Positions 24,086 through 36,894 of a DNA stretch of 64,000 nt are shown here, piece by piece. A program made the translations under genes and the position numbers. A model generated the notes under the pieces. The model was not told the DNA's origin, did no database searches, and saw nothing but the letters and a program-made list of their open reading frames with translations. Within the stretch, counting starts at the first letter, position 1. The number at the start of each line of letters is the position of its first letter. The DNA comes from Hydractinia symbiolongicarpus. Taxonomy: Eukaryota; Cnidaria; Hydrozoa; Anthoathecata; Hydractiniidae. Location: NCBI RefSeq assembly GCF_029227915.1, contig NC_079875.1, positions 20,951,001-21,015,000 of the forward strand. The letters run 5' to 3'.

Positions 24086-27000
24086 GGCCTTTAAAGCGCT
24101 GTGCACGTAGTTAAGAGTGTTCTAAGGCCACGGCGCTAAGGAAAACCACTTGGAACGTTGTAGTGCATTGACAATGGAAAGAATATTTCAATGGTAACCG
24201 GCGCAGGCATCTAAGACCACTTGATTTACGTGTGCAGCCTTTATTTGACTGCAAAAGGCCATATTACAGCCTTTAAAGGACTGTGCACGTAGTTAAGAGT
24301 GTTGTAAGGCAACAGCGCTAATAAAATGACTTGGGACGTTGTAGCGCATTGAGACTGGAACGACTAGTCCAATGGTAACTTGTCCAGGCAGATGGAACCC
24401 CGTGATTTACGTGTGAGGCCTTTGTTAGACTGCAAAAGGCCATATTACGGTCCTTATAGGACTGTGCACGTAGTTAATAGTGTTCTAAGGAGACGGCGCT
24501 AATAAAAGCGACTTTGGACGATATAGTGCATTGAGACTGGAACGACTAGTCCAATGGTAACTTGTCCAGGCAGGTGAAACCACGTGATTTACGTGTGAGG
24601 TCTTTATTAGACTGCAAAGGGCCATATTACAGCCTTTATAGGACTGTGCACATAGTTAAGAGTGTTGTAAGGCAACGGCGCTAATGAAAACGACTTGGGA
24701 CGTTGTAGCGCATTGAGACTGGAACGACTAGTCCAATGGTAACCTGTGCAGGCAGGTGAAACCACGTGATTTAGGTGTGCGTCCTTTATTAGACTGCAAA
24801 AGGCCACATTACAGCCTTTATAGGACTGTGCACGTAGTTAAGAGTGTTCTAAGGCAACGGCGCTAATGAAGACGAATTGGGACGTTGTGGCGCATTGAGA
24901 CTGGAACGACTAGTGCAATGGTAACCTGCGCAGGCAGGTGAAACCACGTGATTTACGTGGGAGTCCTTTATTAGACTGCAAAAGGCCATATTACAGCCTT
25001 TAAAGGACTGGGCACGTAGTTAAAAGTGTTCTAAGGCGACGGCGCTAATGAAAGCGACTTTGGACGATATAGTGCATTGAGACTGGAACGACTAGTCCAA
25101 TGGTAACTTGTCCAGGCAGATAGAACCACGTGATTTACGTGTGAGGCCTTTATTAGACTGCAAAAGGCCATATTACAGACTTTAAAGAACTGTGCACGTA
25201 GTTAAGAGTGTTCTAAGGCGACGGCGCTAATGAAAGCGACCTTAGACGTTGTAGCGCATTGAGACTGGAACGACTAGTCCAATGGTAACCTGCGCAGGCA
25301 GGTGAAACCACGTGATTTACGTGTTAGGCTTTTGTTAGACTGCCAAAGGCCATATTACAGCCTTTAAACGACTGTGCACGTAGTTAAGAGTGTTCTAAGG
25401 CGACTGCGCTAATGAAAGCGACCTTTGACGTTGTAACGCATTGAGACTGGAACGACTTGTCCAATGGTAACCTGCGCAGGCAGATAGAACCACGTGATTT
25501 ACGTGCGAGGCCTTTATTAGACTGCAAAAGGCCATATTACAGCCTTTATAGGACTGTGCACGTAGTTAAGAGTGTTGTAAGGCAACAGCGCTAATGAAAA
25601 CGACTTGGGACGTTGTAGCGCATTGAGACTGGAACGACTAGTCCAATGGTAACTTGTCCAGACAGATGGAACCACGTGATTTACGCGTGAGCCCTTTATT
25701 AGACTGCAAAAAGCCATATTACAACCTTTATAGGACTGTGCACGTAGTTAAGAGTGTTGTAAGGCAACGGCGCTAATGAGAAGGACTTGGGACGTTGTAG
25801 CGCATTGAGAGTGGAACGACTAGTCCAATGGTAATCGGTGCAGGCAGCTGAAACCGCGTGATTCACGTGTTAGGCCTTTATTAGACTGCAAAAGGCCATA
25901 TTACAGCCTTTATGGGACTGTGCACGTAGTTAAGAGTGTTGTAAGGCGACGGCGCTAATGAAAGCGACTTTGAACGATATAGTGCATTGAGACTGGAACG
26001 ACTAGTCCAATGGTAACTTGTCCAGGCAGGTGAAACCACGTGATTTACGTGTGAGGCCTTTATTAGACTGCAAAAGGCCATATTATGGCCTTTATAGGAC
26101 TGTGCACGTAGTTAAGAGTGTTGTAAGGCAACGGCGCTAATGAAAGCGACTTTCGACGATGAAGCGCATTGAGACTGGAACGACTAGTCCAATGGTAACC
26201 TGCGCAGGCAGATGGAACCACGTGATTTACGTGTGAGGCCTTTATTAGACTGCGAAAAGCCATATTACAGCCTTTATAGGACTGTGCACGTAGTTAAGAG
26301 TGTTGTAAGGCAACAGCGCTAATGAAAACGACTTGGGACGTTGTAGCGCATTGAGACTGGAACGACTAGTCCAATGGTAACTTGTCCAGGCAGATGGAAC
26401 CACGTGATTTACGCGTGAGCCCTTTATTAGACTGCAAAAAGCCATATTACAGCCTTTATAGGACTGTGCACGTAGTTAAGAGTGTTGTAAGGCAACGGCG
26501 CTAATGAGAACGACTTGGGACGTTGTAGCGCATTGAGACTGGAACGACTAGTCCAATGGTAATCGGTGCAGGCAGCTGAAACCGCGTGATTCACGTGTTA
26601 GGCCTTTATTAGACTGCAAAAGGCCATATTACAGCCTTTATGGGACTGTGCACGTAGGTAAGAGTGTTGTAAGGCAACGGCGCTAATGAAAACGACTTGG
26701 GACGTTGTAGCGCATTGAGACTGGAACGACTAGTCCAATGGTAACTTGTCCAGGCAGGTGAAACCACGTGATTTACGTGTGAGGCCTTTATTAGACTGCA
26801 AAAGGCCATATTACGCAGGCAGGTGAAACCACGTGATTTAGGTGTGCGTCCTTTATCAGACTGCAAAAGGCCATATTACAGTCTTTATAGCACTGTGCAC
26901 GTAGTTAAAAGTGTTCTAAGGCGACGGCGCTAATGGAAACGACTTTGGACGATGTAGTGCATTGAGACTGGAACGACTAGTCCAATGGTAACCTGCGCAG

Positions 27001-29127
27001 GCAGGTGAAACCACATGATTTACGTGTGAGGCCTTTATTAGACTGCAAAAGGCCATATTACAGCCTTTAAAGGACTGTGCACGTAGTTAAGAGTGTTCTA
27101 AGGCGACTGCGCTAATAAAAGCGACCTTGGACGTTGTAACGCATTGAGACTGGAACGACTTGTCCAATGGTAACCTGCGCAGGCAGATAGAACCACGTGA
27201 TTTACGTGCGAGGCCTTTATTAGACTGCAAAAGGCCATATTACAGCCTTTATAGGACTGTGCACGTAGTTAAGAGTGTTGTAAGGCAACAGCGCTAATGA
27301 AAACGACTTGGGACGTTGTAGCGCATTGAGACTGGAACGACTAGTCCAATGGTAACTTGTCCAGGCAGATGGAACCACGTGATTTACGCGTGAGCCCTTT
27401 ATTAGACTGCAAAAAGCCATATTACAGCCTTTATAGGACTGTGCACGTAGTTAAGAGTGTTGTAAGGCAACGGCGCTAATGAGAACGACTTGGGACGTTG
27501 TAGCGCATTGAGACTGGAACGACTAGTCCAATGGTAATCGGTGCAGGCAGCTGAAACCGCGTGATTCACGTGTTAGGCCTTTATTAGACTGCAAAAGGCC
27601 ATATTACGCAGGCAGGTGAAACCACGTGATTTAGGTGTGCGTCCTTTATCAGACTGCAAAAGGCCATATTACAGTCTTTATAGCACTGTGCACGTAGTTA
27701 ACAGTGTTCTAAGGCGACGGCGCTAATGAAAACGACTTTGTACGATGTAGTGCATTGAGACTGGAACGACTAGTCCAATGGTAACCTGCGCAGGGAGATG
27801 GAACCCCGTGATTTACGTGTGAGGCCTTTGTTAGACTGCAAAAGGCCATATTACGGTCCTTATAGGACTGTGCACGTAGTTAATAGTGTTCTAAGGCGAC
27901 GGCGCTAATGAAAGCGACTTTGGACGATATAGTGCATTGAGACTGGAACGACTAGTCCAATGGTAACTTGTCCAGGCAGATGGAACCACGTGATTTACGT
28001 GTGAGGCCTTTATTAGACTGCAAAAGGCCATATTACAGACTTTAAAGAACTGTGCACGTAGTTAAGAGTGTTCTAAGGCAACGGCGCTAATGAAGACGAC
28101 TTGGGACGTTGTCGCGCATTGAGACTGGAACGACTAGTCCAATGGTAACCTGCGCAGGCAGGTGAAACCACGTGATTTACGTGTGAGGCCTTTATCAGAC
28201 TGCAAAAGGCCATATTACGGTCTTTATAGCACTGTGCACGTAGTTAAGAGGGTTCTAAGGCGACGGCGCTAATGAAAACGACTTTGGACGATGTAGTGCA
28301 TTGAGACTGGAACGACTAGTCCAATGGTAACCTGCGCAGGGAGATGCAACCCCGTGATTTACGTGTGAGGCCTTTATCACACTGCAAAAGGCCATATTAC
28401 GGTCTTTATAGCACTGTGCACGTAGTTAAGAGGGTTCTAAGGCGACGGCGCTATTGAAAACGACTTTGGACGATGTAGTGCATTGAGACTAGAACGACTA
28501 GTCCAATGGTAACCTGCGCAGGGAGATGCAACCTCGTGATTTACGTGTGAGGCTTTCGTTAGATTGCAAAAGGCCATATTACGGTTCTTATAGGACTGCG
28601 CACGTAGTTAATAGTGTTCTAAGGCGACGGTGCTAATGAAAGCGACTTTGGACGATATAGTGCATTGAGACTGGAACGACTAGTCCAATGGTAACCTGCG
28701 TAGGCAAAAGGAACCATGAGATTTACGTGCGAGGCCTTTATTAGGCTGCAAAAGGGCATATCACAGCCTTTGTAGGACTGTGCACGAGGTAAGAGTGTTC
28801 TAAGGCAACGGCGCTAATGAAAACGACTTGGGACGTTGTAGCGCATTGAGACTGGAACGACTAGTGCAATGGTAACTTGTCCAGGCAGATGGAACAACGT
28901 GATTTACGTGTGAGGCCTTTATTAGACTGCAAAAGGCCATATTACAGCCTTTAAAGGACTGTGCACGTAGTTAAGAGTGTTCTAAGGCGACGGCGCTAAT
29001 GAAAGCGAACTTGGACGTTGTAGCGCATTGAGAATGGAACGACTAGTCCAATGGTAACCTGCGCAAGCAGATAGAACCACGTGATTTACGTGCGAGGCCT
29101 TTATTAGACTGCAAAAGGCCTTATTAC
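24086..29127 (-). repeat. Satellite array, domain A, HOR copy R4 (5042 bp)
   Basis: This unit holds 27 monomers plus the two 65-bp fragments at 26,815 and 27,608. Every landmark between about 22,622 and 27,762 pairs with the left arm (about 1880-7020) at a constant coordinate sum of 29,642, including the monomers at 3197 and 3379 that R2 lacks. This makes R4, with the end of R3, the closest relative of the left arm. After about 27,770 a further in-phase jump shortens the unit. Confidence 0.92.
26815..27672 (-). repeat. Paired 65-bp truncated monomers, R4
   Basis: Fragments at 26,815-26,879 and 27,608-27,672, again 793 bp apart. This is the last pair in the window; none was found beyond 27.7 kb. 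Confidence 0.93.
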
Positions 29128-29790
29128 GGCCTTTAAAGCGCTGTGCACGTAGTTAAGAGTGTTCTAAGGCCACGGCGCTAAGGAAAACCACTTGGAACGT
29201 TGTAGTGCATTGACAATGGAAGGAATATTTCAATGGTAACCGGCGCAGGCATCTAAGACCACTTGATTTACGTGTGCAGCCTTTATTTGACTGCAAAAGG
29301 CCATATTACAGCCTTTAAAGGACTGTGCACGTAGTTAAGAGTGTTGTAAGGCAACAGCGCTAATAAAATGACTTGGGACGTTGTAGCGCATTGAGACTGG
29401 AACGACTAGTCCAATGGTAACTTGTCCAGGCAGATGGAACCCCGTGATTTACGTGTGAGGCCTTTATTAGACTGCAAAAGGCCATATTACAGACTTTAAA
29501 GAACTGTGCACGTAGTTAAGAGTGTTCTAAGGCGACGGCGCTAATGAAAGCGACTTTAGACGTTGTAGCGCATTGAGACTGGAACGACTAGTCCAATGGT
29601 AACTTGTCCAGGCAGATGGAACCACGTGATTTACGTGTGAGGCCTTTATTAGACTGCAAAAGGCCATATTACAGACTTTAAAGAACTGTGCACGTAGTTA
29701 AGAGTGTTCTAAGGCGACGGCGCTAATGAAAGCGACCTTAGACGTTGTAGCGCATTGAGACTGGAACGACTAGTCCAATGGTAACCTGCG

Positions 29791-31976
29791 CAGGCAGGTG
29801 AAACCACGTGATTTACGTGTGAGGCTTTTGTTAGACTGCAAAAGGCCATATTACAGCCTTTAAACGACTGTGCACGTAGTTAAGAGTGTTCTAAGGCAAC
29901 GGCGCTAATGAAGACGACTTGGGACGTTGTCGCGCATTGAGACTGGAACGACTAGTCCAATGGTAACCTGCGCAGGCAGGTGAAACCACGTGATTTACGT
30001 GTGAGGCCTTTATCAGACTGCAAAAGGCCATATTACGGTCTTTATAGCACTGTGCACGTAGTTAAGAGGGTTCTAAGGCGACGGCGCTAATGAAAACGAC
30101 TTTGGACGATGTAGTGCATTGAGACTGGAACGACTAGTCCAATGGTAACCTGCGCAGGGAGATGCAACCCCGTGATTTACGTGTGAGGCTTTCGTTAGAT
30201 TGCAAAAGGCCATATTACGGTTCTTATAGGACTGCGCACGTAGTTAATAGTGTTCTAACGCGACGGCGCTAATGAAAGCGAACTTGGACGTTGTAGCGCA
30301 TTGAGAATGGAACGACTAGTCCAATGGTAGCCTGCGCAAACAGATAGAACCACGTGATTTACGTGCGAGGCCTTTATTAGACTACAAAAGGCCATATTAC
30401 AGCCTTTATAGCACTGTGTACGCACTTAAGAGTGTTCTAAGGCAACGGCGCTAAGGAAAACCACTTGGAACGTTCCAGCGCATTAAGACTGGAACGACTA
30501 GTCCAATGGTAACCTGCGCAGGCAAATGGAACCACGTGATTTGTGGTGTGCGTCCTTTATTAGACTGCAAAATGCCATACTACAGCTTTTATAGGACTGT
30601 GCACGTAGTTAATAGTGTTCTAAGGCGACGGCGCTAATGAAAGCGACTTTGGACGATATAGTGCATTGAGACTGGAACGAATAGTCCAATGGTAACTTGT
30701 CAAGGCAGATGGAACCACGTGATTTACGTGTGAGGCCTTTGTTAGACTGCAAAAAGCCATATTACAGCCTTTATAGAACTGTGCACGTAGTTAAGAGTGT
30801 TCTAAGGCAACGGCGCTAATGAAGACGACTTGGGACGTTGTTGCGCATTGAAACTGGAACGACTAGTCCAATGGTAACCTGCGCAGGCAGGTGAAACCAC
30901 GTGATTTACGTGTGAGGCTTTTGTTAGACTGCAAAAGGCCATATTACAGCCTTTAAACGACTGTGCACGTAGTTAAGAGTGTTCTAAGGCAACGGCGCTA
31001 ATGAAGACGACTTGGGACGTTGTCGCGCATTGAGACTGGAACGACTAGTCCAATGGTAACCTGCGCAGGCAGGTGAAACCACGTGATTTACGTGTGAGGC
31101 CTTTATCAGACTGCAAAAGGCCATATTACGGTCTTTATAGCACTGTGCACGTAGTTAAGAGGGTTCTAAGGCGACGGCGCTAATGAAAACGACTTTGGAC
31201 GATGTAGTGCATTGAGACTGGAACGACTAGTCCAATGGTAACCTGCGCAGGGAGATGCAACCCCGTGATTTACGTGTGAGGCTTTCGTTAGATTGCAAAA
31301 GGCCATATTACGGTTCTTATAGGACTGCGCACGTAGTTAATAGTGTTCTAACGCGACGGCGCTAATGAAAGCGAACTTGGACGTTGTAGCGCATTGAGAA
31401 TGGAACGACTAGTCCAATGGTAGCCTGCGCAAACAGATAGAACCACGTGATTTACGTGCGAGGCCTTTATTAGACTACAAAAGGCCATATTACAGCCTTT
31501 ATAGCACTGTGTACGCACTTAAGAGTGTTCTAAGGCAACGGCGCTAAGGAAAACCACTTGGAACGTTCCAGCGCATTAAGACTGGAACGACTAGTCCAAT
31601 GGTAACCTGCGCAGGCAAATGGAACCACGTGATTTGTGGTGTGCGTCCTTTATTAGACTGCAAAATGCCATACTACAGCTTTTATAGGACTGTGCACGTA
31701 GTTAATAGTGTTCTAAGGCGACGGCGCTAATGAAAGCGACTTTGGACGATATAGTGCATTGAGACTGGAACGAATAGTCCAATGGTAACTTGTCAAGGCA
31801 GATGGAACCACGTGATTTACGTGTGAGGCCTTTGTTAGACTGCAAAAAGCCATATTACAGCCTTTATAGAACTGTGCACGTAGTTAAGAGTGTTCTAAGG
31901 CAACGGCGCTAATGAAGACGACTTGGGACGTTGTTGCGCATTGAAACTGGAACGACTAGTCCAATGGTAACCTGCG
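29791..31976 (-). repeat. Tandem duplication of a 1093-bp block
   Basis: 29,791-30,883 and 30,884-31,976 match at an offset of 1093 (6x182+1). Examples are GTGTGAGGCTTTCG at 30,181 and 31,274, and GCCTGCGCAAACAG at 30,330 and 31,423. The second copy is itself partly re-duplicated at 31,079-33,122. Confidence 0.86.
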
Positions 31977-33122
31977 CAGGGAGATGGAACCCCGTGATTT
32001 ACGTGTGAGGCCTTTGTTAGACTGCAAAAGGCCATGTTACGGTCCTTATAGGACTGTGCACGTAGTTAGTAGTGTTCTAAGGCGACGGCGCTAATGAAAG
32101 CCACGTGATTTACGTGTGAGGCCTTTATCAGACTGCAAAAGGCCATATTACGGTCTTTATAGCACTGTGCACGTAGTTAAGAGGGTTCTAAGGCGACGGC
32201 GCTAATGAAAACGACTTTGGACGATGTAGTGCATTGAGACTGGAACGACTAGTCCAATGGTAACCTGCGCAGGGAGATGCAACCCCGTGATTTACGTGTG
32301 AGGCTTTCGTTAGATTGCAAAAGGCCATATTACGGTTCTTATAGGACTGCGCACGTAGTTAATAGTGTTCTAACGCGACGGCGCTAATGAAAGCGAACTT
32401 GGACGTTGTAGCGCATTGAGAATGGAACGACTAGTCCAATGGTAGCCTGCGCAAACAGATAGAACCACGTGATTTACGTGCGAGGCCTTTATTAGACTAC
32501 AAAAGGCCATATTACAGCCTTTATAGCACTGTGTACGCACTTAAGAGTGTTCTAAGGCAACGGCGCTAAGGAAAACCACTTGGAACGTTCCAGCGCATTA
32601 AGACTGGAACGACTAGTCCAATGGTAACCTGCGCAGGCAAATGGAACCACGTGATTTGTGGTGTGCGTCCTTTATTAGACTGCAAAATGCCATACTACAG
32701 CTTTTATAGGACTGTGCACGTAGTTAATAGTGTTCTAAGGCGACGGCGCTAATGAAAGCGACTTTGGACGATATAGTGCATTGAGACTGGAACGAATAGT
32801 CCAATGGTAACTTGTCAAGGCAGATGGAACCACGTGATTTACGTGTGAGGCCTTTGTTAGACTGCAAAAAGCCATATTACAGCCTTTATAGAACTGTGCA
32901 CGTAGTTAAGAGTGTTCTAAGGCAACGGCGCTAATGAAGACGACTTGGGACGTTGTTGCGCATTGAAACTGGAACGACTAGTCCAATGGTAACCTGCGCA
33001 GGGAGATGGAACCCCGTGATTTACGTGTGAGGCCTTTGTTAGACTGCAAAAGGCCATGTTACGGTCCTTATAGGACTGTGCACGTAGTTAGTAGTGTTCT
33101 AAGGCGACGGCGCTAATGAAAG
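31079..33122 (-). repeat. Exact-looking 1022-bp tandem duplication with out-of-phase join
   Basis: 31,079-32,100 is followed directly by a second copy, 32,101-33,122. At 32,100/32,101 the sequence jumps from CTAATGAAAG to CCACGTGATT, skipping about 71 bases, so the local monomer is only about 111 bp. Both copies share rare changes such as GTAGTTAGTAGTG. This is one of few joins that break the 182-bp register, and it looks recent. Confidence 0.9.
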
Positions 33123-33990
33123 CGACTTTGGACGATATAGTGCATTGAGACTGGAACGACTAGTCCAATGGTAACTTGTCCAGGCAGATGGAACTACGTG
33201 ATTTACGTGTGAGGCCTTTATTAGACGGCAAAAGGCCATATTACAGCCTTTATGGGACTGTGCACGTAGTTAAGAGTGTTGTAAGGCAACAGCGCTAATG
33301 AAAACGACTTGGGACGTTGTAGCGCATTGAGACTGGAACGACTAGACCAATGGTAACATGCGCAGGCAGATAGAACCACGTAATTTACGTGCGAGGTCTT
33401 TATTAGACTGCAAAAGGCCATATTAAAGCCTTTATAGGACGATGCACCTAGTTAAGCGTGTTCTAAAGCGACGGCGCTAATGAAAACGACTTGGGACGTT
33501 GTAGCGCATTGAGACTGGAAGGACTAGTCGAATTGTAACCTGCGCAGACAGGCGAAACCACGTGATTTACGTGTTAGACCTTTATTAGACTGCAAAAGGC
33601 CTTATTACGGCCTTTATAGCACTGTGCACGTAGTTAAGAGTGTTCTAAGGCCACGGCGCTAAGAAAAACCACTTGGAACGTTGTAGTGCATTAACAATGG
33701 AAGGAATATTCCAATGGTAACGGGCGCAGGCATCTAAAACCACTTGATTTACGTGTGCAGCCTTTATTTGACTGCAAAAGGCCATATTACAGCCTTTATA
33801 GGACTGTGCACGTAGTTAAGAGTGTTGTAAGGTAACGGCGCTAATGAAAGCGACTTTCAACGATGAAGCGCATTGAGACTGGAACGAATAGTCCAATGGT
33901 AACCTGCGCAGGCAGATGGAACCACGTGATTTACGTGTGAGGCCTTTATTAGACTGCAAAAAGACATATTACGGCCTTTATAGGACTGTG

Positions 33991-35815
33991 CACGTAGTTA
34001 AGAGTGTTGTAAGGCAACGGCGCTAACGAGAACGACTTGGGACGTTGTAGCGCATTGAGACTGGAACGACTAGTCCAATGGTAATCGGCGCAGGCAGCTG
34101 AAACCGCGTGATTCACGTGTTAGGCCTTTATTAGACTGCAAAAGGCCATATTACAGCCTTTATGGGACTGTACACGTAGTTAAGAGTGTTCTAAGGCAAT
34201 GGCGCTAATGAAAGCGACCTTAGACGTTGTAGCGCATTGAGACTGGAACGACTAGTCCAATGGTAACCTGCGCAGGCATCTGAAACCGCTTGATTTAAGT
34301 GTGCGTCCTTTATTAGACTGCAAAAGGCCATATTACGGTCTTTATAGCACTGTGCACGTAGGTAAGAGTGTTCTAAGGCGACGGCGCTAATGAAAGCGAC
34401 TTTGGACGATATAGTGCATTGAGATTGGAACGACTAGTCCAATGGTAACCTGCGCAGGCAAATGGAACCATGTGATTTACGTGCGAGGCCTTTATTAGGC
34501 TACAAAAGGGCATATCACAGCCTTTGTAGGACTGTGCACGTAGTTAAGAGTGTTGTAAGGCAACGGCGCTAATGAAAACGACTTGGGACGTTGTAGCGCA
34601 TTGAGACTGGAACGACTAGTCCAATGGTAACTTGTCCAGGCAGATGGAAACACGTGATTTACGTGTGAGGCCTTAATTAGACTGCAAAAGGCCATATTGC
34701 GGCCTTTAAAGGACTGTGCACGTAGTTAAGAGTGTTCTAAGACGACGGCGCTAATGATAGCGAACTTGGACGTTGTAGCGCATTGAGACTGGAAGGACTA
34801 GTCCAATGGTAACCTGCTAAGGCAGATAGAACCACGTGATTTACGTGCAAGGTCTTTATTAGACTGCAAAAGGCCATATTACAGCCTTTATAGGACGATG
34901 CACGTAGTTAAGCGTGTTCTAAAGCGACGGCGCTAATGAAAACGACTTGGGACGTTGTAGCGCATTGAGACTGGAAGGGCTAGTCGAATGGTAACCTGCG
35001 CAGACAGGTGAAGCCACGTGATTTACGTGTTAGACCATTATTAGACTGCAAAAGGCCTTTTTACGGACTTTATAGCACTGTGCACGTAGTTAAGAGTGTT
35101 CTAAGGCCACGGCGCTAAGGAAAACCACTTGGAACGTTGTAGTGCATTGACAATGGAAGGAATATTCCAATGGTAACCGGCGCAGGCATCTAAAACCACT
35201 TGACTTAAGTGTGCAGCCTTTATTTGACTGCAAAAGGCCATATTACAGCCTTTATAGGACTGTGCGCGTAGTTAAGAGTGTTGTAAGGCAACGGCGCTAA
35301 TGAAAGCGACTTTCGACGATGAAGTGCATTGAGACTGGAACGACTAGTCCAATGGTAACCTGCGCAGGCAAATAGAACCATGTGATTTACGTGCGAGGCC
35401 TTTATTAGGCTGCAAAAGGGCATATCACAGCTTTTGTAGGACTGTGCACGTAGTTAAGAGTGTTCTAAGGCAACGGCGCTAATCAAAAACGACTTGGGAC
35501 GTTGTAGCACATTGAGACTGGAACGACTAGTCCAATGGTAACTTGTCCAGGCAGATGGAACCACGTGATTTACGTGTGAGGCCTTTATTAAACTGCAAAA
35601 GGCCATATTACAGCCTTTAAAGGACTGTGCACGTAGTTAAGAGTGTTCTAAGGCGACGGCGCTAATGAAAGCGAACTTGGACGTTGTAGCGCATTGAGAC
35701 TGGAAGGACTAGTCCAATGGTAACCTGCGCAAGCAGATAGAACCACGTGATTTACGTGCGAGGCCTTTATTAGACTGCAAAAGGCCATATTACAGCCGTT
35801 ATAGGACTGTGCACG
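33991..35815 (-). repeat. Domain B dispersed segment, copy 1 of 4
   Basis: This run of about ten monomers recurs at 43,448-44,506 (offset 9457, right part missing), 45,432-47,093 (offset 11,278, left part missing) and 49,459-51,283 (offset 15,468, complete). Shared markers are GCGCTAACGAG at 34,020 and the one-base-longer AATCAAAAACG at 35,481. Confidence 0.85.
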
Positions 35816-36894
35816 TAGTTAAGAGTGTTGTAAGGCAACGGCGCTAATGAAAGCGACTTTCGACGATGAAACCCATTGAGACTGGAACGACTAGTTCAAT
35901 GGTAACTTGTCCAGGCAGATGGAAACACGTGATTTACGTGTGAGGCCTTTATTAGACTGCATATTGCAGCCTTTAAAGGACTGTGCACGTAGTTAAGCGT
36001 GTTCTAAAGCGACGGCGCTAATGAAAACGACTTGGGACGTTTTAGCGCATTGAGACTGGAAGGACTAGTCGAATGGTAACCTGCGCAGACAGGTGAAGCC
36101 ACGTGATTTACGTGTTAGACCTTTATTAGACTGCAAAAGGCCTTATTACGGACTTTATAGCACTGTGCATGTAGTTAAGAGTGTTCTAAGGCCAGGGCGC
36201 TAAGGAAAACCACTTGGAACGTTGTAGTGCATTGACAATGGAAGGAATATTCCAATGGTAACCTGCGCAGGCATCTAAAACCACTTGATTTACGTGTGCG
36301 GCCTTTATTTGACTGCAAAAGGCCATATTACAGCCTTTATAGGACTGTGCACGTAGTTAAGAGTGTTGTAAGGTAACGGCGCTAATGAAAGCGACTTTCG
36401 ACGATGTAGCGCATTGAGACTGGAACGACTAGTCCAATGGTAATCGGCGCAGGCAGCTGAAACCGCGTGATTCACGTGTTAGGCCTTTATTAGACTGCAA
36501 AAGGCCATATTACAGCCTTTATGGGACTGTGCACGTAGTTAAGAGTGTTCTAAGGCAATGGCGCTAATGAAAGCGACCTTGGCCGTTGTAGCGCATTGAG
36601 ACTGGAACGACTAGTCCAATGGTAACTTGCGCAGGCATCTGAAACCGCTTGATTCAAGTGTGCGTCCTTTATTAGACTGTAAAAGGCCATATTACGGTCT
36701 TTATAGCACTGTGCACGTAGGTAAGAGTGTTCTAAGGCGACGGCGCCAATGAAAGCGACTGTGGACGATATAGTGCATTGAGATTGGAACGACTAGTTCA
36801 ATGGTAACCTGCGCAGGCAAATGGAACCATGTGATTTACGTGCGAGGCCTTTATTAGGCTGCAAAAGAGCATATCACAGCCTTTGTAGGACTGT

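Larger units (their letters stand above)
29128..33220 (-). repeat. Satellite array, domain A end, HOR copy R5
   Basis: This is the final domain-A unit. It starts with a type-4 monomer and is dominated by overlapping duplications (29,791-33,122). It lacks the 65-bp fragments and passes into domain B near 33.2 kb. New linked variants appear here, such as GCCATACTACAGC (30,577, 31,670 and 32,692) and GAACGAATAGTCC (for example near 30,675). Confidence 0.9.
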
